DNA of 64,000 nt from Bradyrhizobium agreste (GTDB lineage: Bacteria; Pseudomonadota; Alphaproteobacteria; Rhizobiales; Xanthobacteraceae). Below the pieces are notes generated by a model. It made no database searches. It was not told the DNA's origin and saw only the letters and a list, made by a program, of their open reading frames with translations. Below, in pieces: positions 18,048-26,094 of this stretch. The number at the start of each line of letters is the position of its first letter. Positions within the stretch are counted from its first letter, which is position 1. Location of the stretch: the NCBI RefSeq assembly GCF_016031625.1, contig NZ_JACCHP010000006.1, forward strand, positions 186,001-250,000, given 5' to 3'. A program made the translations under genes and the position numbers.

Positions 18048-19085
18048 ATGGAATCCGCAATTCCTGCGCATCTCGAAACCCCGCGCACGCGCCACAAGCG
18101 CGTGCCGGACGATTACCGGCCGCCATATCCGTCCTTCGTGGCGCGCTACAAGCCTTCGGTCAGCCGCGTCGTGATGGCCTATTTCGGTGTCCAGTATGGC
18201 GGTGCGGCACCGGCGGCAATGGAGGCGTTGAAAGAACTCGCAGGACTGTTCGCAATGGATGGCGGTCCGCCGCATTGGGACCGGGCAAGTTATACAGATC
18301 AGTCTGGCTCCGAGAATGTTGTCACGGTCGCTTATTGGGACGATCTCGCGCGCTTTGATGCCTGGTTCGCGCGGGCACGCGAGATGTGGACCGGGCGGCA
18401 ACGCGAAGACATCGGTACCTTCATCGAGGTGCTGCGTCCCATTGTGGCCCGGCACGAGACGCTGTTCTCCTCGTCCGATCGGCCGGAAGGTATCGCCGTC
18501 GTTGCGGAGGGCATGAGCGGTGAGGTGCAGGAGCACGCCTATTGGGGCGGCATGCGCGATCGCATCCCGCAATCACAGACCGATGCCATGGCGCCCGCGG
18601 GGACTCCAGTGCTGATCCGCGACGGCGCGCGACTGAGAGTCGTGGCGCACGATAATCTCTGCCTGATCCGCTCCGGGCAGGACTGGAGCGATACCGCAGC
18701 ATCCGAGCGCAAGCTCTATCTCGACGAGGTCGAACCGGTGCTACGCGAGGGCATGGATTTTCTGCGCGATGATGGCGTCGCGATTGGCTGCTATGCCAAC
18801 CGCTATATGCGGGTGCTCGCGGCCGACGGAAGCGTCAGCGAGAAGTCCTACGGTCAGAGCTGGTGGAAGAGCCTCGCCGCGCTCGAGCGCTGGGCCGAGT
18901 CGCATCCGACCCATGTCAGGATCTTCGGCGCGGCAATGAAATATCTGTCGACGCTTGGGCCGTCAGCCAAGCTGCGGCTCTATCACGAGGTGACGGTGGC
19001 GGCAGCCGACGAACAGTTCTTCGAATATCTGAACTGTCACCCGAAGACGGGCATGCTGGCGGCGGTCGAAACGGTCAGCACTTAA
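18048..19085 (+). CDS. oxd: Phenylacetaldoxime dehydratase family (haem) protein
   Basis: Haem-b enzyme of 345 aa that dehydrates aldoximes to nitriles. Family signatures include 'FVARYKPSVSRVVMAYFGVQYGG' (residues about 30-52, shortened here to its key Phe, Tyr and Gly residues), 'EHAYWGGMRDRIPQSQ' and the C-terminal 'LYHEV' and 'NCHPKTGM'. His313 in LYHEV is the likely proximal haem ligand, and His331 the likely catalytic distal residue, by analogy with OxdRE and OxdB. It is translationally close to nitrilase and probably co-transcribed. The stop overlaps the convergent HAD gene by four bases. Confidence 0.9.
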   Translation: MESAIPAHLETPRTRHKRVPDDYRPPYPSFVARYKPSVSRVVMAYFGVQYGGAAPAAMEALKELAGLFAMDGGPPHWDRASYTDQSGSENVVTVAYWDDLARFDAWFARAREMWTGRQREDIGTFIEVLRPIVARHETLFSSSDRPEGIAVVAEGMSGEVQEHAYWGGMRDRIPQSQTDAMAPAGTPVLIRDGARLRVVAHDNLCLIRSGQDWSDTAASERKLYLDEVEPVLREGMDFLRDDGVAIGCYANRYMRVLAADGSVSEKSYGQSWWKSLAALERWAESHPTHVRIFGAAMKYLSTLGPSAKLRLYHEVTVAAADEQFFEYLNCHPKTGMLAAVETVST

Positions 19086-19720
19086 ACGACACAATGACCG
19101 AGCAGCTCGGGATGTGCCGCGCAGATGTGATGCGCGCCGGCCTCCCGCAGCTCGGTCTCGCTGCCATAGCCGTAGAGCACGCCGATGGCGATCATGCCGT
19201 TGGTGCGGGCGCCGATTACATCGTGGCTGCGGTCGCCGATCATGATCGCGCTGCTCGCATCGACCTTGGCCTCGTCCAGCGCGTAGCGGAGCAGGTCGGG
19301 CTTGTCGACACGCGTGCCGTCGAGCTCGGAGCCGAACACGCGTTCGAAATACGGCTTCAACCCGAAATGATCAACGATGCGGCTGGCGTAGACGGCGGGC
19401 TTGCTGGTCGCCACGAACATGCGCTGACGTGTCGCTGCGAGCGAAGATAACGTGTCCGCAATTCCGCTGTAAGCCTCGTTCTCGAACAGGCCGATATCGC
19501 TGAAGCGTTCGCGATAGAGCAGCAGTGCGCGGTCGGCGAGCTCATCGGCTCCGGTGAGCTTTCGAAGGCTCGCAAGCAGCGGAGGGCCGATGCACCAGGT
19601 CAGCTCGTCCTCGCTCGGCACGGGAACGTCGAGCCGTTCCAGCGCATATTGGATCGAGCGGGTGATCCCGGGCTTCGGGTTGGTCAGCGTGCCGTCGAGA
19701 TCAAAAAAGATTGTCACCAT
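19082..19720 (-). CDS. HAD-family hydrolase, phosphoglycolate phosphatase-like
   Basis: Haloacid-dehalogenase-type phosphatase of 212 aa. Motif I is 'FDLDGTLTN' with nucleophile Asp7 and general acid Asp9. Motif II is the Thr/Ser in 'FVATSKP', and motif IV is 'MIGDRSHDVIGA'. The cap-domain arrangement and size resemble Gph/PgmB-type enzymes that act on small phosphorylated metabolites. The ATG at 19720 puts motif I at residue 6; longer starts add no family sequence. It is convergent with the aldoxime dehydratase gene and divergent from the transglycosylase gene. Confidence 0.87.
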   Translation of the reverse strand: MVTIFFDLDGTLTNPKPGITRSIQYALERLDVPVPSEDELTWCIGPPLLASLRKLTGADELADRALLLYRERFSDIGLFENEAYSGIADTLSSLAATRQRMFVATSKPAVYASRIVDHFGLKPYFERVFGSELDGTRVDKPDLLRYALDEAKVDASSAIMIGDRSHDVIGARTNGMIAIGVLYGYGSETELREAGAHHICAAHPELLGHCVV

Positions 19721-19808
19721 GGGGCGGGACCGGTGTTGATACTGCCGTCTGTTGCTAGTTGGCTCCGGTTCCAAGTCAAGGTCCGATTTGTCCGATAGCG
19801 TCATTGCC

Positions 19809-20762
19809 ATGCGAATAGCTCAGGTCATTGCTGTCTCGTGCCAGGTTTTCCTGCTGTCGCCGGCGCTCGCGGAGGAGGCGTCGCCCACCGATGCGCCGCC
19901 GAAGTCAGAGGAACCCGAGAAGCCGGCGGAGAAACCGAAAGATGTGCGCGAGAGCGACACGCGGGAGTCGATCTGCCTGATCGTGGAGGCGGCCGCGCGC
20001 GACAACAACCTGCCGCTGGAGTTCTTCGCACGCGTGATCTGGCAGGAGAGCCGCTTCCAGGCCGATGCGATCGGGCCCATGACGCGCAGCGGCGAACATG
20101 CGCAAGGGATCGCGCAATTCATGCCGGGCACTGCCAGCGAGCGCGGGCTGCTCGATCCCTTCAATCCGGTGCAGGCCTTGCCGAAGTCGGCCGAATTCCT
20201 GAACGAGCTGCGCAACCAGTTCGGCAATCTCGGCCTTGCCGCGGCCGCCTACAATGCCGGCCCTCGGCGCGTGCAGGAATGGCTCGTCGGCACCGGCGGG
20301 ATGCCGGAGCAGACCCGCAACTACGTCTATGCGATCACCGGCACCAGCGTCGATGCCTGGGCCAAGGCGGGGAGCACCGGCAAGGGACCGCCGAGCTCGC
20401 CGCCGACGAGCTGCCGTGATCTGATGGCGTTGCTCAAGCGTGCTCCCAACCCCTTCGTCGCCGGGCTCGAGCAGCATGTCGAGCTTGCCGCGGCAAAGAT
20501 CTGGGGCGTCCAGCTCGCGGCCGGCTTCGACCGCAATAAGGCGCTGGCGATGTATTCCCGGGCCGTCACCAAACTGAGCGCCGTGATCGGCGGACGTGAT
20601 CCGAGCCTGCTCTCCTCGGTGATGCGCAGTCGCGGCACGCGCGCCTTCTACCAGGTCCGCATCGGCGCGGATACGCGCGCCGAGGCCGATGATCTGTGCA
20701 ACCGGATCCGGAAAGTGGGCGGGGCGTGTTTCGTGCTGAAGAACAGGGGTGTGGCGGGGTAG
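19809..20762 (+). CDS. Lytic transglycosylase domain protein
   Basis: Periplasmic muramidase-like enzyme of 317 aa that cleaves peptidoglycan strands. A signal peptide (about residues 1-22, ending near 'SPALAEE') precedes a Pro/Glu-rich linker. The SLT domain has the catalytic Glu in 'VIWQESRFQ', then 'GIAQFMPGTA' and 'AAYNAGPRRV'. The last 50 residues ('FYQVRIGADTRAEADDLCNRI' in key residues) look like a SPOR-type repeat. The ATG at 19809 gives the signal peptide directly at the N-terminus. The first in-frame codons from 19752 are not needed. Confidence 0.87.
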   Translation: MRIAQVIAVSCQVFLLSPALAEEASPTDAPPKSEEPEKPAEKPKDVRESDTRESICLIVEAAARDNNLPLEFFARVIWQESRFQADAIGPMTRSGEHAQGIAQFMPGTASERGLLDPFNPVQALPKSAEFLNELRNQFGNLGLAAAAYNAGPRRVQEWLVGTGGMPEQTRNYVYAITGTSVDAWAKAGSTGKGPPSSPPTSCRDLMALLKRAPNPFVAGLEQHVELAAAKIWGVQLAAGFDRNKALAMYSRAVTKLSAVIGGRDPSLLSSVMRSRGTRAFYQVRIGADTRAEADDLCNRIRKVGGACFVLKNRGVAG

Positions 20763-20770
20763 GATGAGCT

Positions 20771-20877
20771 GTCATTCCGGGGCGCGACGAAGTCGCTAAC
20801 CCGGAATCCATCGTGCAGCGATTTCTGTGGCCTGATGGATTCCGGGTTCGCGCCAAATGGCGCGCCCCCGGAATGAC
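20771..20877. repeat. Dispersed intergenic palindromic element, 'gtcattccgg' family, copy 1
   Basis: 107 bases with nested inverted repeats. The outer ends are GTCATTCCGG / CCGGAATGAC and the inner arms are ACCCGGAATCCATC / GATGGATTCCGGGT. Related copies occur at 46155-46196 (half) and 63006-63086. Confidence 0.85.
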
Positions 20878-20985
20878 GATGGTGGGCCTGGGCGTCGCGC
20901 ATGCCAGCCCCGCCGCGCCCTTCCTTGACGCGCGGCGCCGTCTCGCGCGTTATGCCGGCACGATTCCTCACCAGCCAAAGCTCCC

Positions 20986-21726
20986 GTGGCGCTTCCTCCG
21001 CTAAATTCACCGCAATGGAATAGTCCCTGGCGCGCCTTCGCGTGGGGACTGCGCTCGATCACGCAGACGATCCTCACCATCGTGCTGTTCGTGACCTATC
21101 TCGGCATCGGTGCGCTCGCTCACGACACCCATTTCAGCCTGCTCTGGGCGTTGTGCTCGACGCTGTTCGTCTGGGCAGGTCCGGCACAGATCATCCTGAT
21201 CACGACGCTCGGTTCGGGCGCCACCATCATCCAGTCGGCGATCGCGGTGACCGTCAGCGCCATCCGCCTGTTTCCGATGGTGGTCTCCGTGCTGCCGCTG
21301 ATGCGTACACCCAAGACCAAGCGGCGCGAGCTGATTTTCGCCGCGCATCTCACCGCAGTGACGCTGTGGGTCGAATGCCACCGTTTCCTGCCGCAAGTGC
21401 CGCGCGAACGGCGGATCGCTTTCGTCCACGGGCTCGGTTGCGGCCTCGTCTCGGTGTGCCTCGTCGCCAACACCGTGGGCTATTTCCTCGCCGCCAACCT
21501 GACGCAGACGCTTGGAGCGGCGATCCTGCTGCTGACGCCGCTGTCGTTCCTGTTCTCGACGGCGCGCAACAGCCGCGAGGTTGCCGATGTCGTCGCGCTC
21601 GTGCTGGGCATCGTGCTCTATCCACTGGCGTCGAAGATGAACTCCGGTCTCGACATCCTTGTCAGCGGCGTGGTCGCCGGCACGATCGCTTATGGCGTGC
21701 ATTGGTGGCGGGAGGTGCGCGCATGA
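20986..21726 (+). CDS. azlC: AzlC family branched-chain amino acid exporter, large subunit
   Basis: Inner-membrane protein of 246 aa with several hydrophobic segments. The 'LWALCSTLFVWAGPAQ' segment and 'LMRTPKTKRRELIFAAHLTAVTLWVE' region (cited by key residues only) are typical of AzlC/YgaZ, which exports branched-chain amino acids or analogues with a small AzlD partner. The frame opens at GTG 20986 without a clear ribosome-binding site, so the start is less certain. The stop overlaps the azlD start by four bases (ATGA). Confidence 0.88.
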   Translation: MALPPLNSPQWNSPWRAFAWGLRSITQTILTIVLFVTYLGIGALAHDTHFSLLWALCSTLFVWAGPAQIILITTLGSGATIIQSAIAVTVSAIRLFPMVVSVLPLMRTPKTKRRELIFAAHLTAVTLWVECHRFLPQVPRERRIAFVHGLGCGLVSVCLVANTVGYFLAANLTQTLGAAILLLTPLSFLFSTARNSREVADVVALVLGIVLYPLASKMNSGLDILVSGVVAGTIAYGVHWWREVRA

Positions 21727-22073
21727 GCTTTGCGCAAGCAATCGGCGACTGGCACGCGCTGGCGGTGCTGTTCATTGCCGGCGTCGTTCCCAACCAGATC
21801 TGGCGCATGCTGGGCCTGTGGTTCGGCGGCGGCATCGACGAGGGCTCGGAGTTGCTGGTCTGGGTGAGGGCGGTGGCCACCGCGATCCTGGCCGGCGTCA
21901 TCGCCCAGATCGTGGTCCAGCCGCCGGGGGCGCTGGCCAGCGTGCCCGATGTCCTGCGCTATGGCGCGGTCGGTGCCGGGCTCGTCGTCTTCCTGCTGAC
22001 CCGGCGTTCGATCTTCGCGGGCGTGGTCACGGGCGAAGTCTTCATGCTGGCCGGCAAGTGGTGGTTGGGCTAA
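21723..22073 (+). CDS. azlD: AzlD domain-containing protein, exporter small subunit
   Basis: Small membrane protein of 116 aa with three to four hydrophobic helices, the expected size and position for the AzlD/YgaH partner of AzlC. Translational coupling through the ATGA overlap with azlC supports a two-subunit exporter. The residues 'GVVPNQIWRMLGLWF' and 'LLTRRSIFAGVVTGE' occur at positions conserved among AzlD-like proteins. Confidence 0.85.
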   Translation: MSFAQAIGDWHALAVLFIAGVVPNQIWRMLGLWFGGGIDEGSELLVWVRAVATAILAGVIAQIVVQPPGALASVPDVLRYGAVGAGLVVFLLTRRSIFAGVVTGEVFMLAGKWWLG

Positions 22074-22105
22074 AACCGCCGGAGAATAGCCAGGGAACAG
22101 GACAA

Positions 22106-22597
22106 ATGGTTCGCGAACAGGAGCTCCGCGAGGGCGAGGTCGCCATCGAGCTGCCGCCGACGCAGGATGCCGGGCTCGTCTTCATCGGCCGTATCCGCAC
22201 GCCCTGGTCATCGCGGCTGGAGACGCCGCGACAGGGGCGTCAGGACGGCCCGATCTGCCGCCTCGAGATCTTCGAGCCCTTCGTGCCGGCGATCAAAGGC
22301 GTCGACTTTTACAGTAACCTCGAGGTGCTCTATTGGCTCGACCGGTCGCGTCGCGACATCATCCTGCAGAGCCCGAAGAACAATGAGAAGACCCGCGGCA
22401 CGTTTTCGCTGCGCTCGCCGGTACGGCCCAATCCGATCGGCACCTCGATCGTCAAGCTGGTCGGCATCGAGGGCAATGCCATCCTGGTGCGCGGCCTCGA
22501 TTGCATCGACAACACGCCGCTGATCGACATCAAACCCGATCGCTGCGAGTTCACGCCGCTGGCCGCGCCGCAAGCAGGGGATTTCGAGACGGAGTGA
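22106..22597 (+). CDS. trmO: TrmO-like tRNA m6t6A37 methyltransferase
   Basis: SAM-dependent enzyme of 163 aa of the TsaA/YaeB (UPF0066) family, which methylates N6-threonylcarbamoyladenosine at position 37 of certain tRNAs. Family signatures seen are 'FIGRIRTPW', 'LEVLYWLDRSRRD' and 'RGTFSLRSPVRPNPIGTS', with the Arg-Pro-Asn-Pro-Ile-Gly block near residue 107. The protein is shorter than E. coli TrmO (about 235 aa), as in many alphaproteobacteria that lack the extra C-terminal domain. It follows azlD by 32 bases. Confidence 0.85.
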   Translation: MVREQELREGEVAIELPPTQDAGLVFIGRIRTPWSSRLETPRQGRQDGPICRLEIFEPFVPAIKGVDFYSNLEVLYWLDRSRRDIILQSPKNNEKTRGTFSLRSPVRPNPIGTSIVKLVGIEGNAILVRGLDCIDNTPLIDIKPDRCEFTPLAAPQAGDFETE

Positions 22598-22618
22598 GGG
22601 GCGTTCCGCTCTAACCCC

Positions 22619-22703
22619 GTCATTGCGAGGAGCTCTTGCGACGAAGCAATCCAGACTGCTTCCGTGGAGGGATTCTGGATTGCTTCGCTACGCTCGCAAT
22701 GAC
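22619..22703. repeat. Intergenic palindrome, 'gtcattgcgag' family
   Basis: 85 bases ending in GTCATTGCGAG / CTCGCAATGAC, with inner arms around GAAGCAATCCAGA / TCTGGATTGCTTC. It lies between convergent trmO and the HIT gene and could act as a bidirectional stem-loop. Confidence 0.85.
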
Positions 22704-22716
22704 GAAGTGTGTGGCG

Positions 22717-23145
22717 CTACCCCGCCCTCAACGCCGCCATCAACTTCGCCGCGTGCTCTTGCAGCACCCTGTCGTCTTCCTTGCGGCTCGCCGGTGGCAG
22801 CATGGCGACGCCGTCGTGGCGCGGCATCACGTGCATGTGCAGGTGAAACACCACCTGCCCGCCGGCAGGCTCGTTGAATTGCTGCACGGTGATGCCGTCG
22901 GCGTCGAACGCCTTCATTGCGGCGGCGGCGATCTTGTGCGCGCCGCGGGCGACATGGGCGAAGTCGTCCGGCTCGATATCGAGGATGTTGCGGGCAGGGG
23001 CCTTCGGGATCACCAGCGTGTGACCGGGCACGCGCGGCATGATGTCGAGGAAGGCAAAGACGTGCTCGTCCTCGTATACCTTGTAGCAGGGAAGCTCGCC
23101 GCGCAGGATCTTTGCGAAGATGTTGTTGCTGTCGTAGGCGGTCAT
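22717..23145 (-). CDS. HIT family protein (Hint-like nucleotide hydrolase)
   Basis: Histidine-triad protein of 142 aa. The active site His-x-His-x-His is seen as 'HLHMHVMPR' near residue 100. N-terminal 'IFAKILRGELPCYKVYED' and 'FLDIMPRVPGHTLVIPK' are the conserved nucleotide-binding strands of the Hint branch, which hydrolyses adenosine phosphoramidates or acyl-AMP. ATG start at 23145. The C-terminal 25 residues are an added helix. Confidence 0.92.
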   Translation of the reverse strand: MTAYDSNNIFAKILRGELPCYKVYEDEHVFAFLDIMPRVPGHTLVIPKAPARNILDIEPDDFAHVARGAHKIAAAAMKAFDADGITVQQFNEPAGGQVVFHLHMHVMPRHDGVAMLPPASRKEDDRVLQEHAAKLMAALRAG

Positions 23146-23198
23146 GGCGGCGGCTCCTCGAACGATTTGCGCTTACTGTCACCAGCGGTGGCGAGGCG

Positions 23199-24440
23199 TC
23201 AAGGCGCCTCGTCGGCCCCTTTGCGGAAGGGGCCGAGTTCGGCAAGCTCTCGTCCCGCTTCCGCAACATAGGCGCGCTCGCGCTTGAGGTAATCGTCGAT
23301 GGCGCGGCGCAGGCCGGGATCGGCGATGAAGTGGGCGGAATGGGTAGTGCGCGGCAGGTAGCCGCGCGCGATCTTGTGCTCGCCCTGCGCGCCGGCCTCG
23401 ACGTGCTTCAGGCCGTGTTTGATCGCGAAGTCGATCGCCTGATAGTAGCAGACCTCGAAGTGCAGGAACGGGTGATGCTCGACCGCGCCCCAGTTGCGGC
23501 CGAACAGCGTGTCGGAGCCGATGAAGTTGATTGCGCCCGCAATCCAGCGATTGTTGCGGCGGGCCATCACCAGCAGCACGTCCTCGTTCATGGTCTCGCC
23601 GATCAGCGAGAAGAACTCGCGCGTGAGATACGGCCGGCCCCATTTGCGCGAGCCGGTCTCCATGTAGAATGCGAAGAAGGCGTCCCAGGCATCCTCGGTG
23701 ATGTCCTTGCCGGTGAGCCAGTGAATGGTGATACCGGGGGCCAGTGCATCGCGCCGCTCGCGCTTGATCGATTTGCGGTGTCGCGAGTTCAGCGTCGCCA
23801 GGAAGTCGTCAAAGCTCGCAAAGCCTTCATTGTGCCAGTGGAACTGCTGGTCGGTGCGCAGGAGGAAGCCGTGCTCGGCGAGCAGCTTCCATTCGTCCTC
23901 GCGCGCGAACGTGACGTGGACCGAGGAGGCCTTGCTGACGCCGCACAGCGCTATGAGGCCACTCGCCAGCGCCTCCCTGATCTGGGCACGGTCGACGCCG
24001 TCGCGGACCAGCAGCCGCGGCCCGGTCGCCGGCGTGAAGGGAACCGAGACCTGGAGCTTCGGGTAGTACCGCCCGCCGGCGCGCTCATAGGCATCCGCCC
24101 AACCGCGGTCGAAGACGTATTCGCCCTGGGAATGCGATTTCAGATAGCAGGGCGCGACTCCGGCGACGCGGCCATCGAGCTTGGCGACCAGATGCCGGGG
24201 TCCCCAGCCAGTGCGGATCGTGGCCGAACCCGATTTCTCGACTGCGGAGAGAAAGGCGTGGGAGACGAATGGGTTATAGGCGGATCTTGAGAGCCCGAGG
24301 GAATCGCCTGGAGGGGCGGATGAACTCCCCACGTCATCGCCATTACAGGTCTTGCCGGGATTGGCGCAGGCGTCCCAATCCCCGGGCGAGATTTCGCCGA
24401 TGGACGGTACGGCCTCGAGCGTAATTTCGGATGATGCCAT
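23199..24440 (-). CDS. FemAB-like / GNAT acyltransferase (DUF482, PF04339 type)
   Basis: Cytoplasmic protein of 413 aa of the peptidoglycan-recognition/FemAB-like family, which has a GNAT fold. Conserved features are 'YNPFVSHAFLSAVEKSG', 'HLVAKLDGRVAGVAPCYLKSHS' (key residues), 'NSRHRKSIKRER' and 'GHKHVEAGAQGEHKIARGY'-like Gly/Arg motifs near 340-360. The substrate is not established. Residues about 30-54 (rich in Gly, Ser, Asp and Pro) look like an insertion between 'WDACANP' and 'YNPF', segments that are adjacent in relatives as I recall. The ATG at 24440 avoids reading through the upstream repeat. Confidence 0.78.
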   Translation of the reverse strand: MASSEITLEAVPSIGEISPGDWDACANPGKTCNGDDVGSSSAPPGDSLGLSRSAYNPFVSHAFLSAVEKSGSATIRTGWGPRHLVAKLDGRVAGVAPCYLKSHSQGEYVFDRGWADAYERAGGRYYPKLQVSVPFTPATGPRLLVRDGVDRAQIREALASGLIALCGVSKASSVHVTFAREDEWKLLAEHGFLLRTDQQFHWHNEGFASFDDFLATLNSRHRKSIKRERRDALAPGITIHWLTGKDITEDAWDAFFAFYMETGSRKWGRPYLTREFFSLIGETMNEDVLLVMARRNNRWIAGAINFIGSDTLFGRNWGAVEHHPFLHFEVCYYQAIDFAIKHGLKHVEAGAQGEHKIARGYLPRTTHSAHFIADPGLRRAIDDYLKRERAYVAEAGRELAELGPFRKGADEAP

Positions 24441-24494
24441 TGCGCCCAAGATCGTGCATTGCAGCAGCGACTTCAAGGGGCGGGAACGTGCATG

Positions 24495-24637
24495 CTCTCG
24501 TGCCCCGGACGCAGCGCAGCGCTTCTTCAGCGGTGCGCTGCAGAGCCGGGGCCCATGCGGTAGCGCGCTCGCGGAGAAATGGGTCCCGGCTCTGCGCGGC
24601 AACGCTGAAGCGTTGCAGCTTGTCCGGGACACGAGAG
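24495..24637. repeat. Intergenic inverted repeat, 'ctctcgtgccccggac' family
   Basis: 143 bases between the FemAB-like and GDPD genes. The ends CTCTCGTG-CCCCGGAC and GTCCGGG-ACACGAGAG are inverted, and inside are GCTGCAGAGCCGGG... arms facing CCCGGCTCTGCG. It resembles other short non-coding palindromes of this genome but belongs to a separate sequence family. Confidence 0.8.
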
Positions 24638-24643
24638 TCCGCC

Positions 24644-25390
24644 CTACGGCACGAACCCCTCGAAGATCATCTGGTCCGCATAACGCGCGACCCGGCTCCG
24701 CTGCTCAGGCGTGCGGACCGTCCAGCCCAGCAGGGCGCAGCCGAAGACATTGCGGGCGATCCAGGGGGCGGGGGCCGGGAGGTGGTCGACCTTGAAGGCG
24801 ACGAAATGCGGTTGGGTCCGGAAGCCGTGGCGGAGGTACAACATGCTGTCGCGCTGCTCTTGGGTGAGCTTGGCCCAGTACTCGTCCTCATAGCTGCGCT
24901 GCGCGACGATGCCGCGGGGACGGTTGGGCAACAACTCGCGCAACGCCAGCACCTGGTCGGGATCGAACGACATGCCGACGGCGGGGCCGTCATACGAGGC
25001 CAGCACCTCGGCCATCCGCTTCACCAGCTTGCGATCGCCGCCGAAATGGCTCTTCACCTCGATCACCAGGGGTACACGTCCGGCGACCATGGCGCAGAGG
25101 TCGGCGAGCGACATCATCCGCTCATCGGTGTCCTTGAACCTGACGGCCTTCAGTTCGGCCGCGGTCTTTGCAATCACCTCGCCGGTGGCCTCGGTGAGTC
25201 GGCCCAGGGCATGGTCGTGATGGACCATGGCCTCGCCGTCGGCCGAGAGCTGGACATCCACCTCGATGGCGAAATTGCCCGATATCGCAGCCTGCACCGC
25301 GCCCGGCATGTTCTCGACGATGCCGCGCGAAATGTCGTGCAGGCCGCGATGGGCGACCGGCCGGGCTGTCAGCCAATCCGGAGCGCGCAT
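24644..25390 (-). CDS. Glycerophosphodiester phosphodiesterase
   Basis: GDPD-family TIM-barrel enzyme of 248 aa that splits glycerophosphodiesters to glycerol-3-phosphate and an alcohol. Catalytic features are 'AHRGLHD' (His-Arg near residue 14), the metal ligands in 'AIEVDVQLSADGEAMVHHD' (Glu, Asp, His-Asp; key residues) and 'IEVKSHF'. The C-terminal 'GWTVRTPEQR' is also typical. It is cytoplasmic, with no signal peptide. The upstream RidA gene lies six bases away on the same strand, so the two are probably co-transcribed. Confidence 0.92.
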   Translation of the reverse strand: MRAPDWLTARPVAHRGLHDISRGIVENMPGAVQAAISGNFAIEVDVQLSADGEAMVHHDHALGRLTEATGEVIAKTAAELKAVRFKDTDERMMSLADLCAMVAGRVPLVIEVKSHFGGDRKLVKRMAEVLASYDGPAVGMSFDPDQVLALRELLPNRPRGIVAQRSYEDEYWAKLTQEQRDSMLYLRHGFRTQPHFVAFKVDHLPAPAPWIARNVFGCALLGWTVRTPEQRSRVARYADQMIFEGFVP

Positions 25391-25396
25391 TTGGCG

Positions 25397-25864
25397 TCAG
25401 GCGACCTCGAACACGCCTTCGACCTCGACCGCCGCGTCCGCAGGCAGCGAGGCGACACCGACCGTGGTGCGGGCGTGGCGGCCTTTGTCACCGAAGGCGG
25501 CAACCATCAGGTCGGAGGCGCCGTTGAGCACCTTCGGCCCGTCCAGGAAATCCGGGGCCGAGTTGACAAAGCCGCCAAGGCGCACCACGCGCACGACCTT
25601 GTCGAGATCACCGAGCGCCGCCTTCACCTGGGCCAGCAGGTTGACGGCGCAGCCGCGCGCGGCTGCGGCGCCGTCCTCGATCGAGACGCCGGCGCCCAGC
25701 TTGCCCTTGGCGATCAGCTTGCCGGCGGGGTCGAAGCAGACCTGGCCGGAGACGAACAGGAGGTTGCCCGTGCGCACGAAGGGCACGTAGTTGGCGACGG
25801 GGGTAGGGGCCTCGTGCAGCTTGATGCCTTGCTCCGCCAGTTTCTGCTCGACCGTGCCCGCCAT
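25397..25864 (-). CDS. RidA family protein (YjgF/UK114 type), paralogue 1
   Basis: Protein of 155 aa with the RidA fold, a family that includes deaminases of reactive imines and enamines. Seen are 'LLFVSGQVCFD', 'DKVVRVVRLGGFVNS' and the C-terminal 'VEVEGVFEVA'. It belongs to the longer subgroup (PF14588-like), in which the arginine for carboxylate binding is not always kept, so catalysis is not certain. The ATG at 25864 is chosen over longer readings to 26014. It is close to GDPD in an operon-like pair. Confidence 0.85.
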   Translation of the reverse strand: MAGTVEQKLAEQGIKLHEAPTPVANYVPFVRTGNLLFVSGQVCFDPAGKLIAKGKLGAGVSIEDGAAAARGCAVNLLAQVKAALGDLDKVVRVVRLGGFVNSAPDFLDGPKVLNGASDLMVAAFGDKGRHARTTVGVASLPADAAVEVEGVFEVA

Positions 25865-26094
25865 GTCCGACCTCATTGTCCAAAAATCCTTCGCGCCGGC
25901 GCGTCCCCTGGATGGCCGGGCGCGCCCTGTTTCGCCCATCGTGCCGCCACATGCAAGCAACCGGAGGGGCGCATTTTGTTGAGGCAGGCCAGCAGGTTCA
26001 ACGTGGAGGGGCAACTTTACGTGAAACGGCCTCAGTTGCGGCGTAATGGAACGGTCATTAAAATGTCGAATCTGCGCTTCCTCAGGGAACAGAC

